Positions 1 through 12,361 are shown, counted from the first letter of the stretch. The stretch: DNA of 64,000 bases from Asterella californica (GCA_036924285.1 JAYKYS010000015.1:4960001-5024000); one strand, 5' to 3'. Notes: generated by a model not told the origin, from the letters alone. Translations and numbers: made by a program.

Positions 1-119
1 AACGGAGCGGGGCAACTAGTTGCTAAGGTCTGTAAAGGAAAACTTTACGCGTATTCTTAGTGGGATGATTTGTAAATTGGTTACGTATTTTATTCTTTTG
101 TTTGATTTGGTTTCTTTAT

Positions 120-308
120 GGAGCTTTTTGCTCTTACACGGATTACACCACCCCCTGCAATACCCCGCTCGCGAGTAACCCGGTCGCCCGGTCGCCCATG
201 AGAACCAGGAGGTCGCCGTGGAGCTTTCTGCTCTTACACGGATTACACCACCCCTTGCAGGACCACTCTCGCGAGTACCCGGGTCGCAACATGAGAACCA
301 GGAGGTCG
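120..308. repeat. Two-copy tandem repeat, unit about 93-100 bp
   Basis: Two adjacent copies begin GGAGCTTTYTGCTCTTACACG (about 120 and 220) and end GAGAACCAGGAGGTCG (200-215 and 293-308). They differ by a few substitutions and a short extra CGGTCGCC in the first copy. No coding role is visible. It lies in what is probably the last intron or the flank of the plus-strand gene whose last exon starts at 442. Confidence 0.75.
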
Positions 309-441
309 GGGTTACTTTTTACCCCCCGACAATGACTCCCACAAGCCAACCCCAGCCAAAATTGGTTACGTGCTTCAGACGTTTACTCACTTGTAAAGAG
401 TTACGAAACCGATGTTAATGTTGTTTTTCGTATTGTTGCAG

Positions 442-672
442 AAAGGTGGAGCAAAACAACTTGGAGGTAATCAGAGGGAGGACAAAGATGACGCTAGCTT
501 GAGAGAAATGAAACGGATCAAGAAACAGTCTAAAGTAGAAGCCGCTGAGAACAGGCTGGACAAACTAGTAAGTGAATATCGGACGAAATACTTCTCCGGG
601 AGACCAACCGGCCAGAGCAACAGCAAAGATGTAACTGTAACTGCTGGAGATTTACGTAAGTGGTTTGAGTGA
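442..672 (+). CDS. Terminal exon of an unidentified plus-strand gene
   Basis: A pyrimidine-rich acceptor ending TTGTTGCAG at about 433-441 precedes an open frame that runs to TGA at 670-672. The 76 or so residues are charged and mostly helical in character: a K/E-rich segment (KRIKKQSKVEAAENRLDKLV), then YRTKYFSG and a C-terminus reading DLRKWFE. The composition suggests the C-terminal tail of a nucleolar or RNA-binding protein, but I do not recognise the family and give no function. An in-exon GTAAGT close to the stop could serve as a splice donor, but the frame ends six codons later, so I treat it as coding. Upstream exons would lie before the window or in the repeat-bearing first 440 bases. 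The gene converges on the ArfGAP gene. Confidence 0.5.
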   Translation, partial: KGGAKQLGGNQREDKDDASLREMKRIKKQSKVEAAENRLDKLVSEYRTKYFSGRPTGQSNSKDVTVTAGDLRKWFE

Positions 673-2754
673 AGGTGATCCCTCGTCTTTTTGGAAAATA
701 AAACATATCTTGTCTGTTTTCACATATACCGCATCCGTTTATGTTAAGTTTTCAGTTTTACAAAGAGAAAAGAGGACTCTTCGTACCCGTGACGGCAAAA
801 TTACATTCAGCTTCGTGCACGTACTGTGGAAGAACGCGCGTCCACGTACACTGACTTGCACGTGATCAATGAACGAAGTCTTTTCTGGACACTGGAAGTG
901 TGAAATGGCCTACAATAAAATTGAATTCTACGCAAGGAAGTCTCCAACTTAGACATTTTACACTTCGCATGCGTTCTCGTGCATGGTTTTTACTTATTAT
1001 TGCGATATTGCCACAAACGTCTGAGGGTTGCATATAACTATTCAAGAAGAAAGAAGCAATTTCTGTTGGGGTTTCGAATTTCTCGTACAGTGCCTAGATG
1101 TACAAATTGAATACTTAACAGTCTTTAAGAAAAGACTATATACATATAGTCTTTAAGAAAAGACTATATACATATAGAGGGCATATACACTGGAATTACT
1201 CATTGAGCATCTTTCTCACAAGCCTTATACATCTTGCAGAATGGTCCGCTATATATTTTCAGACGGCACGGACTTCTCTGTTTCCTGTCTGGGGCCAAAG
1301 AAGCGTCCTTGTAAAAAATCAGGTTCCTCCTCCTTCGTTGATTTGTAGAACTTTGGATCACTTGGGCGCTATCCAACTTGAGTTTCAGAACTGAAAGTGG
1401 GAAACTCCGAAGGAGCCGATCTCGATCGTTCCTCCCTCTCTCCTCTCAGCTCGGGACCACTCTGACGCCAAGATGAAAACTTTCTATAACATGGCCGATT
1501 TTAGTTTCCATAGGGGCAACTACTCCAGCTCGATCCAGATATACAAATCGGAGCTAATCATGATCATGTCCGAAATGGAACGAGCTGTAGAAGAACCACA
1601 AAATAGACAACACCTAATCGCAGATGCAGACAGTAGCTGTGGAGTGTGAATAACATTAGATGGGTTGGATATTACGCCAGACATGTTGGAAAGTATGTTC
1701 TCGATAAATTTCTACCTCCCTATATCGAGGTCGATAACCAACAAAAGTGGGAGAAGAACAAGATATCCAGTAACCTATGTACAGAGTGAGAATTAAACTG
1801 TCAACCATAGTCGAATAAAGGTTGAATAAATGTATAACTGCAGCAGTAGGAAGGCTGCGTACGGCCGAACAGGCATATCAACTGGAATGGAATTTAGGCA
1901 AGCCAACTGACGAACTATTTTGAATACAAAGCCACAAGAAGGCCCATTCATGACCAACATCACAACATGTTACCGAAGTTTCTCACCACATTACAGGGAA
2001 GTTAATTCTGCTTCCCGTCGGTAGAGCACAATGGCATCTGAGGGCTCGATCACCGTAACTAGCTTGAACTGGAGTTGCTTTCACGGGGACCAAAGTAACC
2101 AGTCCCTGTATTTGCTGCATTAAAGAATGCAGCTAATACTCCTATCATCTCCTGCATCCAGTACGGAATATGCGACGGCTGATACAAATCAGGCTTTGAA
2201 CACCGACTAACTGGAGAAAGGTGCGCCCAGAGCAGCAGCACACAGTACGCGAAATGAAAACATAGGCAGCATACTGTTAATCATTTAACGTAGCATCCTA
2301 ACCTAATAGACATCAAACCAGAGTTATAGCAATAAGTGACAGTGAAGTAGAATCTCTACAATAATTACGGAAAGAGGAGATTATTCATGAGTTGACTTAT
2401 TACGTGAGAAGAATCAAAAGTTCTATTCTGTGGTCGGAGACCGAGTGGCAAGAAAGCGAAGAAACGTGCTTAGGAGACAAGAAAAGGATTCGAAGGGTGG
2501 TAGGCCGTGCGTCGCTGAATTAATGGTTGCCATATAAGCTGTCAGTTAGGAGACGTATGGACCAAAAAGGGGATTAAGATGTGCGTAAAAGACTAATGAA
2601 ATGAAGAGAGGAGAGAGTACGAGAGTAGCATGAATTGTACAGGTAAGTATAGTCGTAGTTTCAGGTCAAGCAAGAAGCGCCTCACAGTTTACCTACTGAT
2701 ATGTGAGCGAACCTGTGCCTAGTAGCCGAAGGCTCGTTCTCGTGTCGGTCCCAT
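673..2754. other. Intergenic region between convergent genes
   Basis: No supported gene. It holds the 3' flank of the plus-strand exon, the duplicated hairpin at 1120-1175 and an unsupported 58-codon frame at 1473-1649. Base composition is mixed to AT-rich, with no recognisable transposon domain. Confidence 0.5.
1120..1175. repeat. Tandem duplication of a 28-bp hairpin unit
   Basis: Two perfect head-to-tail copies of a 28-bp unit (1120-1147 and 1148-1175). Each contains AGTCTTT-AAGA-AAAGACT, a 7-bp stem with a 4-base loop, followed by an AT-rich TATATACATAT tail. Confidence 0.9.
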
Positions 2755-4757
2755 TCAAGAAGATGCTTGAATGAAGCTTCCAAACTCTTCATCTTCGTCG
2801 TCAATGCTTAACAGCGGGGGAGGCGTTACTGGATGAATTTTAGGAGGTGGTAAGCTGAAGATCGCACCCCGCCCTTCACGACGAGTAGTACTTGTGGAGA
2901 CAGTGGGCTGCTCCTGAGTAATCGAAGAGAGAAAAACTTCAATCAGTTCTGATGTACATCACAGAAACGGAGCTCAGAAAAGATGATGTAATCATAGTAT
3001 ACGGGCGCAAAAGGCCTTGAAGCCCAAAGGCGACTGAAGGAGCTAAAACTTCTACAATCACCGTAACCACTCACTGCAAGTCGAGAGAAGAAAGACGAGA
3101 TCGCACCCCCCAACCTATTGGTGTCAGAAATCGTTTCTGCTTTTCTTTTTCCTATAGTTAAGAAAAAAAGAAGTAGAAGGTCATGGATCGATCAGGCACC
3201 AACCTGAAACTCAGGAACACTAGGAGGCGGTAAGTTTCCAAGACAGAATAGCTTTCTCTCGTACTTATCACGTATCCACTTCTCTACCTCCTCATTTGTG
3301 GATTTAGCACATGGACGAGGGTAACCAGCAGGAACGAGGCCTGTTGTTCAAGTATATATCAGGATAGAACATTTCTTCTGGGGAGTACTTAAGATTCAAT
3401 TCAACGATGCACACACAACTCATCAACAGATGATTACATGAAGATCCTCCCCTATTGTACCTATAGTCAATCTAGCTATTCAGCAATCTTCCTTTTTTTC
3501 TGCTCGAATCTGCAGGGTCAAACATCAATCGGCACAACATAGACTAAAGGTTTCTAACCGCCTCATGAAACCTTGGTCAAGCCTATACTCAACTTATTCT
3601 GATATTGCTTCTAGTGCACCAAACGCTTTGGAGTCACTTTTGAACTGCCAAACCCGAACCATATTCGAAATTCCAGCTCCGGGATAAGAATTCGTCGATA
3701 CCAGTACACCTACGTAAAGCGTGGGTGCGTGACAAGTTCGACTCATCCAGCAATAGGGAAGTATAAATCTGTTCAGTAAGAATCACGAATCCACCCGTTC
3801 GTAGCTAACCATTGTCTTTCCTGGTACTGTACCCTTGTATGACAGTAGTTTGCGACTTCTCTGTTCTACCTCTTAGCTATATCAGTGACCACTAAGGTAG
3901 ACCACTGTACATGAAAAGTTATCCAAGGAGATCATGACAGGTTATCCCGAGTGTGAACCACTAGAAATAGTTATCAATATTCAATCTAGGGTTTACGGCC
4001 TGAAGAATACAACTGCCACTTAGCACTGAGCTTGCACTAGTACGAGACGGAAGATTTCTTTGTAAGCTACTTCTGGGTTGAGTGCAGTTCATCCCGTGAT
4101 ACAGTGTCCTGGCATACCATAAGGGACGCGGGTCTGTAGTGCATTTGTAGCTAAATTACCAGTCCTGCTCGTTTTCCATATTCAGGATGGAACCCAAGAA
4201 TCTGCTTCGCTTTTGGCCAAGGTGTGGAAGAGAGCTAGGCATGTATCTTCAAGTACCGCACACCGTGAAACTCAAAGAGTGGCTAGCAGCTAACAGTTCC
4301 CTGGAACAATTCCCTTACGATATAAACACGTGCAGTAAAAATCGTCAAATTCTTGGGCTCATGACTCCCATTATCTATAACTTGATCTGAAAGCGATAGT
4401 TTGCGAAAGCATTTGAAAAGTTTTTGGGGGGTGATAACGAATATGTATGCTACTTGATAAGTGCGTTACAGAAGTGGAAGCGAAGAAACAGAGATGACAA
4501 GTAGGACGGAGGAAAATACTTTCCCAGTAAGAGGCAGCACGCTCATTCCCGATGGATTTCATTCTGTGGAGTTCTTGCGGAGACCACGTGTCGAGTCCAA
4601 CGCACTTGGTCCGAGTGACATGAGCTCCAATGCTCCGGTGGATCCCATAGCAGCGATTGCAGAGCCATATGCCCAAATTTACACTTGCATAACGCGGCCT
4701 GCTGTCTTTGCAATCTGCACAGTTCTTTGCAGCTACGGCCAACGCCGCGGCATCCAT
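2755..4757 (-). CDS. ArfGAP-domain protein (three visible exons)
   Basis: Probable GTPase-activating protein for ARF small GTPases, which act in vesicle budding at Golgi and endosomal membranes. Exons on the minus strand are 4757-4520, 3340-3204 and 2913-2755, with introns 4519-3341 (GTATTT...ACAACAG) and 3203-2914 (GTTGGT...ACTCAG). Phases agree (79 codons plus 1 nt; 2 nt plus 45 codons; 53 codons including TGA). The first exon has the zinc finger C-x2-C-x16-C-x2-C (CADC...CNRC) followed by GIHRSIGAHV, which holds the family's catalytic arginine finger, then LDTW and GNERAASYWE. Exon 2 continues with LVPAGYPRP and a KWIRDKYERKLF segment, the usual end of the domain. The last exon is proline-rich and ends in an acidic DDEDEEFGSF tail. 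About 177 residues if the ATG at 4757 is used. The frame stays open upstream past a possible acceptor near 4776, so an extra 5' exon is possible. The domain and splicing are secure; the start is not. Confidence 0.85.
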
Positions 4758-7023
4758 TGGATTCAAAATCCTGCACTGCACTCGCGAGCCCGTCCGCTCT
4801 CTTCCTCTTCCGTGGGTTTGAACTTTCTTGTCGTGACTCAGGCGACAAAGAAAGTAATTTCTTTCGACTGACAGTTTGTAATCTTGCACGCATATACCTG
4901 AGCCATTTTCCATCCATCCAGCGCCACAGTAAAGCATACAGTTAGAATTTAGGTGTCACTTCACTTGAAGTCTTGACTTGCACAGTTCTTCTTTCCCCTA
5001 CTACGGGAGGAGAAATTATCTACGCAGGGTGTATTAGGGGTGTCAAAGTTAGGAACCTTTTGAAATATTCGAGAGCCACTGGAGTGAGTTACGGCTTCGG
5101 CCAGACTGCGACCAGTGTTTCATGCGGGCACCTCCTGAGATATCCGCAGGAAAACGCTGCGGATGTTTTCTTAACGACTTTTCATTCGTTTCGTTCGTTT
5201 TTATCAATGAATATTTTGCTGTTTTGAGTCATTATCTTGATTGAGTGTACAAACAGAAAAATAATCAATGATAAAATCTTGATATTCAGTCACAGGCACG
5301 ATCCAGAATGAGTCACGGTTATATACAAATTTATCTGTGATAATTTTATGACCAGTTATTTCTCTGCAGTTGAAGAATCTTTCCTCTTAACTTTGACACC
5401 CCTATTTTCTCTATAGATTCGGGAAACGGTTCGCTTCTATGAAATCTAGGGTTTCCTGCTGATCCGAACTTGAACACGGTCATTTACGTACATGTGACAT
5501 ATATGTAGTTGGTTCCAATCCTTCTTTGTGCTTCTCTTGCTGGAGCAGAAAGAATTGTTTGTTCCCGAAAAACTTGTTCACTTTGGAATTGTCGTACAGT
5601 CGAATCCAAAGGAATAAGGGAAGGACAGACAGAGAACATTAATACACTTTCTCTTTAAACATAAATCTTTATTATCCTATGGACAATAAATATCTTTCAC
5701 TATTTTGAATTATAGATGAAATTTAATAATGCATTGTCAAACTTTCTACTTTCAAAATATCATGAATATCGGAATATCATGAAGGGTCACTGTAGATAAA
5801 AATATAAACTCTTTCTTTTACAATATTGTACAAATATATTACCTAGTCAATGGATCATAGTTATCTATTTGTGTGCTAAACGTAAAATTTGTGTCCTAAC
5901 AGTTAAATATCCCTACATGTGGAATAAAATTCCAAGGGAACAAACTTTTTCATCTCTGTTAATATGCATGCAAAGTGCACTTTGGACAAACAGAAAGAAG
6001 AGTACAAACGTGATAAAATTGAATGTATTGATTGGTGTATTTAATCGTAGTTGGTGTCTAGTTTTAGTCATGAAAAAAGTTCAGAGAATTGACCGATCTT
6101 TGACTCGATCATTCTAGACAAGACGAGGGAAGATAAAGTTTTCTAAATTTAATTTGAATTTATAAATATAGAAAATTAATGTCAAACATAACCACAGAAC
6201 GGATGCGCATAGTTTTAAATAAATTACTAAAGTTGAACATGAACACGAACTCATTTAAAACCCATAAACTAAGTACGGAAAATGATCCCTGTATTGATTT
6301 AAACTTGTGTGATGTAAACGTATAAAAGTATTTAATAACTTTAATTTATGACTCAAATCCTTCAAAAAAAGATTTAAGGATATAAATTAAAGTGTATGTA
6401 TATTTCCTCTCTTCCTAACTTAGAAGAGGGTGAATATGCATGGTCAACTCAAAGGTATGCTTGATCAACTTTCCAGCTGAGGAAAAGAAGAAGACAAGCC
6501 CCGATATAGAGAAAAATGTTAGATAGCGATTGGTGCAGGTCAAGTAGTAGACATACGTTTTGAAAACATTTTGTTAAATAAATCTGTGTTGTATATTCTG
6601 GTCAAGAAATATTTATACTACTTGTGTGCTGAATTGTACTACTAAACTGAGTTTATAGTACTAAACTAAGTTGTCTCGCTTGTTATACTGCTAAACTCAG
6701 CTGTTAGACTTATAACAAGTCAGACAACTCAATTTAGTATGTCTAAACTTTTAGAAGAGTTTAGCTGAATATAATCACTCTAAACATGATACACTGAATT
6801 TAGTATTTCTCAGTTCGAGCTTCTTGTCTATCTAAAACGAAAAAGAGAAATTGTTATATGTGTTATAACTCTTATATCAAAATTATATACCAAGTGAGTG
6901 TCAGAAGGGCTAGATGTTAAATTAAACGTCTGACTTATTTGCCTCTCTCATCTATCGATGGAAGAGGTGAATAATAAGCAAGCATGTTAATAGGGGTGGC
7001 AAAGTTTCGCACACCTACCACCT
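4758..7023. other. AT-rich intergenic DNA
   Basis: No supported gene. 4758-5400 is the 5' flank of the ArfGAP gene and may hold its promoter and an undetected 5' exon. 5400-6980 is strongly AT-rich without a long frame. The only structure seen is the imperfect inverted repeat at 6659-6739. Element B begins at about 7024. Confidence 0.5.
6659..6739. repeat. Imperfect inverted repeat
   Basis: Left arm 6659-6686 and right arm 6712-6739 match as inverted copies at 24 of 28 positions, around a 25-base loop. AT-rich short copies of TACTAAACT-like sequence also lie around it. It may be a MITE remnant, but no flanking duplication was identified. Confidence 0.6.
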
Positions 7024-8130
7024 TGTTGCGGCAGCGGAAGCTCTTGCTCAATAGGTCGTGAAATTTACACCGCTAACCTACAAACCACAATCACAAGTTA
7101 ACGTCCATGCACCACTTATCTTAACTCTGTTTGGTCTGGACCGGAGCTGGACCGTCTCCCTAATCATTAAGCTCAGCATTCTCTAAGTCCCGACCTAGAC
7201 CATCCTAGGTCGATCCCAAACATGAGCAAGTCACAATATGACTTGGGATGGACTTCCCATAAAGTCTAGGGTCATAAACGATGCCTCCAGCACACCTAGC
7301 GGCCCAACCGCCCGTGATGTCCGTCTAGGTCTAGGTTCCCAAACAGAGGTCTAACCCGCCGACTCGTTCCCTAGTCTTGCTCCAGCCCTTACATCGTTCC
7401 TAAGTCCAGACGTCCAAGTCTGGACCGGAACGTGAACTAAGCACGTTCACGAGGTGATGACTAAGCCGGATTCACGTTGCCCAGACAAACGTGAACCGGC
7501 TTAGTCATCACCTCGTGCTCCCAGAATCCGTTCGTCGAACCCTGAGATCGGATGACTCGTCTTGGTCCACCAAGCATCGAGTCCCCCTCATATATACTTC
7601 TAGAGGATCGGTGGTCCCGCCCTCCTCTTTGATCCTTGAAAATTATACCACAACTTGATCCTGATTTGGCCATAATTCTCAGCTCGGAGGTCAGTTCGAG
7701 GAGTACATATCACTGGAAAGTTCTCGCCGAGACCTTTTCAATGATAACTCACTCGCCTCAAGATCTTATGTGGAGTTCCGTCCACGACCTAAAACGTCAC
7801 TGGAGCTCCAACACTTAGTCATTTTTCAGAAACCTGTGGTCCAGACCCAGCGTCCGAACCACGGTCCGTATGCGTCTCCGATCTATGTTTTGGTCTGTTC
7901 TCAGACTCGCCCCCTTAGGTCAGCGTTCGTCTAGGGTCGTCTTAGGATGGGCCCTTAGGTCCTAACCCAATGTTCCAACCTTGGTTCAGGGAACCACTTA
8001 GGGTTCATCTGAACCCGACTTCGTGGCCAAGCCGTTCAGTCCTACTCGCAGCATTCACAACCTATCGCAAGTCCACTAAGGTTCTATTGTTCGCGTCTAC
8101 GTCCAATCTTTGAGACTGAGGGTCGCGACA
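7024..8130 (-). repeat. 3' LTR of element B
   Basis: On the minus strand the LTR starts TGTCGCGACC (8130 downward), directly after the polypurine tract. The other end is placed at about 7024, where the plus strand reads TGTTGCGGCA, a near-inverted match to the start. About 1.1 kb, no ORF of note, with a strong hairpin at 7448-7517. The left edge is inferred, since no second copy is present for comparison. Confidence 0.6.
7448..7517. repeat. Near-perfect 30-bp hairpin inside the element B LTR
   Basis: Left arm 7448-7478 and right arm 7488-7517 are perfect inverted copies apart from one bulged A at 7470, around a 9-base loop. The outer 22 bp read CACGAGGTGATGACTAAGCC plus GG, and the inner 8 bp TTCACGTT. 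Confidence 0.9.
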
Positions 8131-8143
8131 CTCACCCCCACTT
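8131..8143 (-). other. Polypurine tract of element B
   Basis: The minus strand reads AGTGGGGGTGAG immediately before the TGTCGCGACC start of the LTR, the position where plus-strand DNA synthesis is primed in LTR retrotransposons. Confidence 0.7.
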
Positions 8144-8889
8144 TGGAGGTTGATGCCATCATCAACAATAATCATTAAGTTAACGCCAAGTTCAAAATGG
8201 GTAGCCAACCCCTTGACGCCAGAATTACGTTTTGGTAGCTAACCCGCAATTCTCTTCTTGGTTTGAGTCTTAAGTTGCCACTAGAACACTTAGAGAATAC
8301 CAACTAGTCTCGAGAAAAGTCTTACCTTTTTTACCAACACTAAACAAAACTAGTTGACAATTTCTAAACATTCTACTTAAGACTCTAACTTGCTAACTAT
8401 AAGTATTCACACCTACTTACGAGGTCCCTTGAAACTCACTTTCTGGTCGCAACCTGATTTGACTTAGGCGCACGACTAAGTTTACTTTACAGTTAGAAGA
8501 CTGCAATGCAAGATCACCCCAAGCCCCAAGACAAGTATGAAAATTCAAACTTGCTTTGCCAAAGCTACGACAAACCTAAGTCTTGACATCAAGACTTAGT
8601 CTTGATTTAGATGCTTATCCAAACCAACTCGCTTCCTTTGAGTGTGCTTCGTTCCTCCTCTTGACAACATCCTAGGCATCTGATCAAAACTAGTCATAGC
8701 CATGCACTATCAATACACTTAGACAAATTTCAAGAAACAAAATCTTTATTTTCACAAAATACAAGACAAAACTACAAATTCTATCGACCCAAGTCGTCTC
8801 AAATTGCTACTTGTATGGTTCGTCGTTCCTTCACTCCTCGCTTGGAAGGAGATGTCCTCATCTTGCTAACGCCCTTGTTGTCCTTGTCT
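8144..8889 (-). other. 3' non-coding part of element B
   Basis: About 750 bp between the end of the chromodomain and the polypurine tract. No frame on either strand shows a recognisable domain. Confidence 0.55.
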
Positions 8890-10381
8890 CCGTTTGAAGA
8901 GGTCCAATACTTCGCTTGCATGTGTAAGCTCTTCCTCTGGCACTCAAGTTGCTTCCTTCAAATGATATCCACGTCATTTGACCAAGTACTCCATCCGGTT
9001 AGATTTGCTCCGCGATCGCAAAATGATCTCTACCTTGTATTTTGCTTCGCCTTGCACAACATCAGGTTGGGGCCTGAGAATCTGTTTGCACTCCGGTCGC
9101 AAATCATCCTTGAAGTATTTCTTTAGTAAAGAAACATGGAAAGTCGGATGCAACTGCCACTCGGGAGGAAGGTCTAACGTGTAGACATCTTCGTGCGGAT
9201 TCTTGACAATGATAAAAGGTCCTGCGAAGTTTGATGAAAACTTCACCGATATTCCCTCCAGAAGGATGAAGTTCTTCATACTTAACCATACTTCTTCACC
9301 CACTTGAAACTTCACTTGTCGCCGATGCTTGTTTACCTGCTTCATGTAACGTTGCTGCGTCTTCTCGAGGTTCTTCTTCACTTGCTCCTCGCGCCGCTGC
9401 ATTTTCACCACCAACTCTTCAGCTGATGTTTGCCGTGTTCTTGGTCGTGCCGATGTAGAACTCCCTGCAAGAGTCAAGTCAAAAGGCCCTTCTGGCTCAC
9501 GTCCGTAAGCCAGCAAGAAAAGCGACTCGCCGATCGCTGAATGCTTCGTAGAATTGTAGCAATACTCCACAAGATTGAGCCACTCCGCCCAATCACTTTG
9601 GTCCGCGTTCACATAATTCCTCAAGTATTGGTTCAGAATCGAGTTAACTCGTTCCGTTTGTCCATCCGTTTCAGGATAAAAAGCGGTACTGAATTTTAAC
9701 TTAGTCCTCAACTTTTGAAACAAGTGTTCCCAAAAGACACTTGTGAACTTAGAGTCTCGGTCTGAAATAATACTCCGAGGCAATCCATGTGAACGCCACC
9801 AAGTATCTAGGAACAACAGAGAAGTCGTGAAAGTTGTTGCAGTATCCAAGGTCAATGCAAACTTCGCTAGTTTGCTAAACCGGTCAACTATTGATTGATT
9901 CAAAGATTGCATTGTATATTCAAAGATTGTATTGTATCAGTTTGAGTCAGACAGAGAGGTGATGAAGTCCATGCTAATGCTTTCCCAAGGTCTGGTTGGA
10001 ATCAGCAAAGGATGAAGCAACCTCTGTTTCTTCTCATAAGAAACATGGTTCGCCTGGCAGGTTACGCATGTTTTCACAAAGTGGGCCGACATCGTCTTTC
10101 ATATGGGGCCAATAAAACTTTTTAACTACCACTACTAAAGTGGAATTTTCTCCTTTATGGCCTGATAAGGACGCATCATGATATTCTTTGAGCAACTTAG
10201 TCCTAAGTTTTCTTTGTCCCACATAAATCCGACTTTGCTTGAACATGGGTAAGCCATGTCTCAGCTGCATGTTATGCAACTTCACTCCTCGCTTGAGCTG
10301 TTCCAGGTACTCCTTCGCTTGGTCGTCGCCCATGTAACCTTCACGTATTCGCCTCTTCAAGTCTGACTCCTTAGGATACAT
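8890..10381 (-). pseudogene. Element B integrase and chromodomain (broken)
   Basis: 10381-10034 carries the N-terminal zinc-binding part (H...H with SGHKG context, then damaged cysteines). 9912-8974 carries the catalytic core (SDRDSKFTS, then the DGQTERVN glutamate) and the LPPEWQLHPTFHVSLLKKY segment typical of chromodomain elements. The chromodomain follows (YKVEIIL, EYLVK) and continues as RGYHLKEAT and VPEEEL after two in-frame TGA codons that stand where tryptophan is expected. The part between 9912 and 10034 is frameshifted. It would insert element cDNA, with the chromodomain directing it to methylated-histone chromatin in related families. Not functional here. Confidence 0.85.
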
Positions 10382-10393
10382 AGCTCACAAAAT

Positions 10394-10924
10394 CTATGTG
10401 GACGACGAAAGATATTTTTTCTTGCGACTCAAGACGTAAGGAATCACATTGTCTTTTCCCGCTTTGTGGATTAATTCCACATTCATGAGCGCCAAGGTAT
10501 CATGCCACCGTAGTTGCTTTGGCGTCACCCGATCTTGTGTCTCAAAGTACTTGAGCGAAATATTATCAGTATACACTTGGGTTTTGTGAAGTCTCAAGTA
10601 ATGTCGTCATTTCCTCAAGCAATGAACCACCGCAAACAGTTCTTTCTCGTGAGTCGGCCATCGACTCTCTGTCCCAGATAACTTCTTGCTTCCGTACACT
10701 ACAGGTTTTCCATCCTGCGCCAACACTCCGTCAATCGCACAGTCGCTCGCGTCCGTGTGCACCTCGAATGGTTTTTTGAACTCTGGCAGCTTCAAAATTG
10801 ACGTCTTTGATAAAAAAGATTTGATCATCTGAAACGCATCATCCACCTCCTTGGTCCAACATATCTGTGCGTCTTTGTCCGTCCAGTCCATCAGCGGCTT
10901 CGTGATCTTTGAAAACCTCTTCAC
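10394..10924 (-). pseudogene. Element B RNase H (broken)
   Basis: 10924-10607 has the end of the RT connection and the RNase H start (HTDASDCAIDGVLAQ, then THEKELFAVV), and 10597-10394 has YTDNISLKYF and the GKDNVIPYVLSR end. The two parts are in different frames. The catalytic order D-E-D is visible across them. The role would be removal of RNA from the RNA/DNA hybrid during reverse transcription. Confidence 0.8.
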
Positions 10925-10957
10925 ATACTTGCGGTAGAACTGCGCCCATCTTAAGAA

Positions 10958-12346
10958 TCACCGCATCCCCTTCACTATAGTCAGAGGCTCCCAAGTCACA
11001 ATCGCATCCACCTTCTGCATATCCGGACCGACTCCTTCTGCACTAATGACATGTCCTAAGAAGTTAATGCGTTCCAAACCAAACTCGCTCTTGTTAACGT
11101 TGGCAAACAGGTTATGCTCCCGCAGCTTCGTCAACACCACCCTTAGCTGCTCCACGTGCGACTCCAAGGTTTTGGAGTAGATCAAGATGTCGTCGATATA
11201 AACGATGACAAACTCATCCATCTCCTCGTGAAAAATTGTGTTCATCAATGTAATGAACGTCGAAGGGGCGTTGCAGAGTCCAAATGACATCACAATGAAT
11301 TCAAACGATCCGTATCTGGTTCGACAAGCAGTCTTCTCAACATTTGGATCAGCTATCCGGATCTGGTAATATCTCGACTTCAAGTCTATCCTGCTGAAGT
11401 ACTTTGCGTCCGCTAGCCTATCAAAGAGATCGTCTATCCTTGACAAAGGATAGTTATTCTTCACCGTCATCTTATTGAGTGCATGATAATCTACGGAGAA
11501 TCGTAACTTCCCATCCTTCTTCTTTGCAAAAAGAATTGGGGCTCCATAAGGTGACTTACTGGTTCGAATATATCCTCGCGCTAATAGCTCGTCGAGTTGT
11601 CTTTTCAACTCAAGGAGTTCCACTTGATTGAGTCGGTAAGGGGCTTTGGAAGGTGGTTCTGATCCTGGCAAGACCTCGATCTTGTGATCCACCACCCGCC
11701 TTGGAGGTAACTCAGCAGGTAACTCATCCGTCAAGACATCCTCAAACTCCTTAATCACTTCATGAAACACCTTCGGAAGTTTAGTCGCGTCTCCTGATGT
11801 TTCCTCTTGTCTGTCACCTGCCATCAAATCTGCAACTCGCATCAAACACATGACTCCGTCGTTGAAGTCCATCTGTTTGTCTTTGATCAAATTCACCGCA
11901 AAGTTGTCAATTTTCCACATCTTTCGGATCAACCTCACTCCCAGCTTCCGCCCTTTAATTCTAACGTTCAACCTTAAGGGTTTCTGTCTAAGTTCCACTT
12001 TGAATTTGTCCAAGAAAGTGTTTTCCAAAACCGCATGGATATCATCCATCTCGCACACCGTGAAGTTTTCTTTGAACTCCAACTTCCCACACGCAAATCG
12101 TACGTGCAAGGCCACTTCATAAGTTTGGTACGTCTTGCCCTTGGCAAAACTCACCTGAATAGGCTTGTCTGCGTTGAAGGTAGACAAGCCCAACTTCTTC
12201 ACCAACTTTGGGCTTATGAAGGAGTGAGTCGCTCTTGTGTCCACAAGAAAAGTAACATCACGGTTAGCAACTTTGGCTTGTAGAAACATCAGTCCCGGTG
12301 TCTTCTTCGTGGTTCTCAAAGTCACAGTAATCTGACCCTCCAACAA
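10958..12346 (-). pseudogene. Element B protease and reverse transcriptase
   Basis: A 462-codon open part. The protease active site reads FLVDTRATHSFIS near residue 35, with R in place of the essential glycine of DTG. RT follows: ELLARGYIRTSKSPYGAP, then the palm motif YIDDILIYSK near residue 380 and FLGHVIS. RT itself looks well kept, while the protease is damaged. The frame breaks at 10958 in the RT thumb. Confidence 0.85.
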
Positions 12347-12361
12347 GTCCTTTGCAACAAA

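Noticed and set aside
1473..1649. 58-codon plus-strand frame beginning MKTFYNMADF
   Set aside because: No domain, no splice context and no second copy; frames of this length are expected by chance.
4187..4390. 67-codon plus-strand frame
   Set aside because: It lies in the large ArfGAP intron with no recognisable homology; probably chance.
4461..4945. Open frames on the plus strand at 4461-4871 and 4685-4945
   Set aside because: They are antisense to the ArfGAP exon, whose zinc finger and splice phases establish the minus strand as coding.
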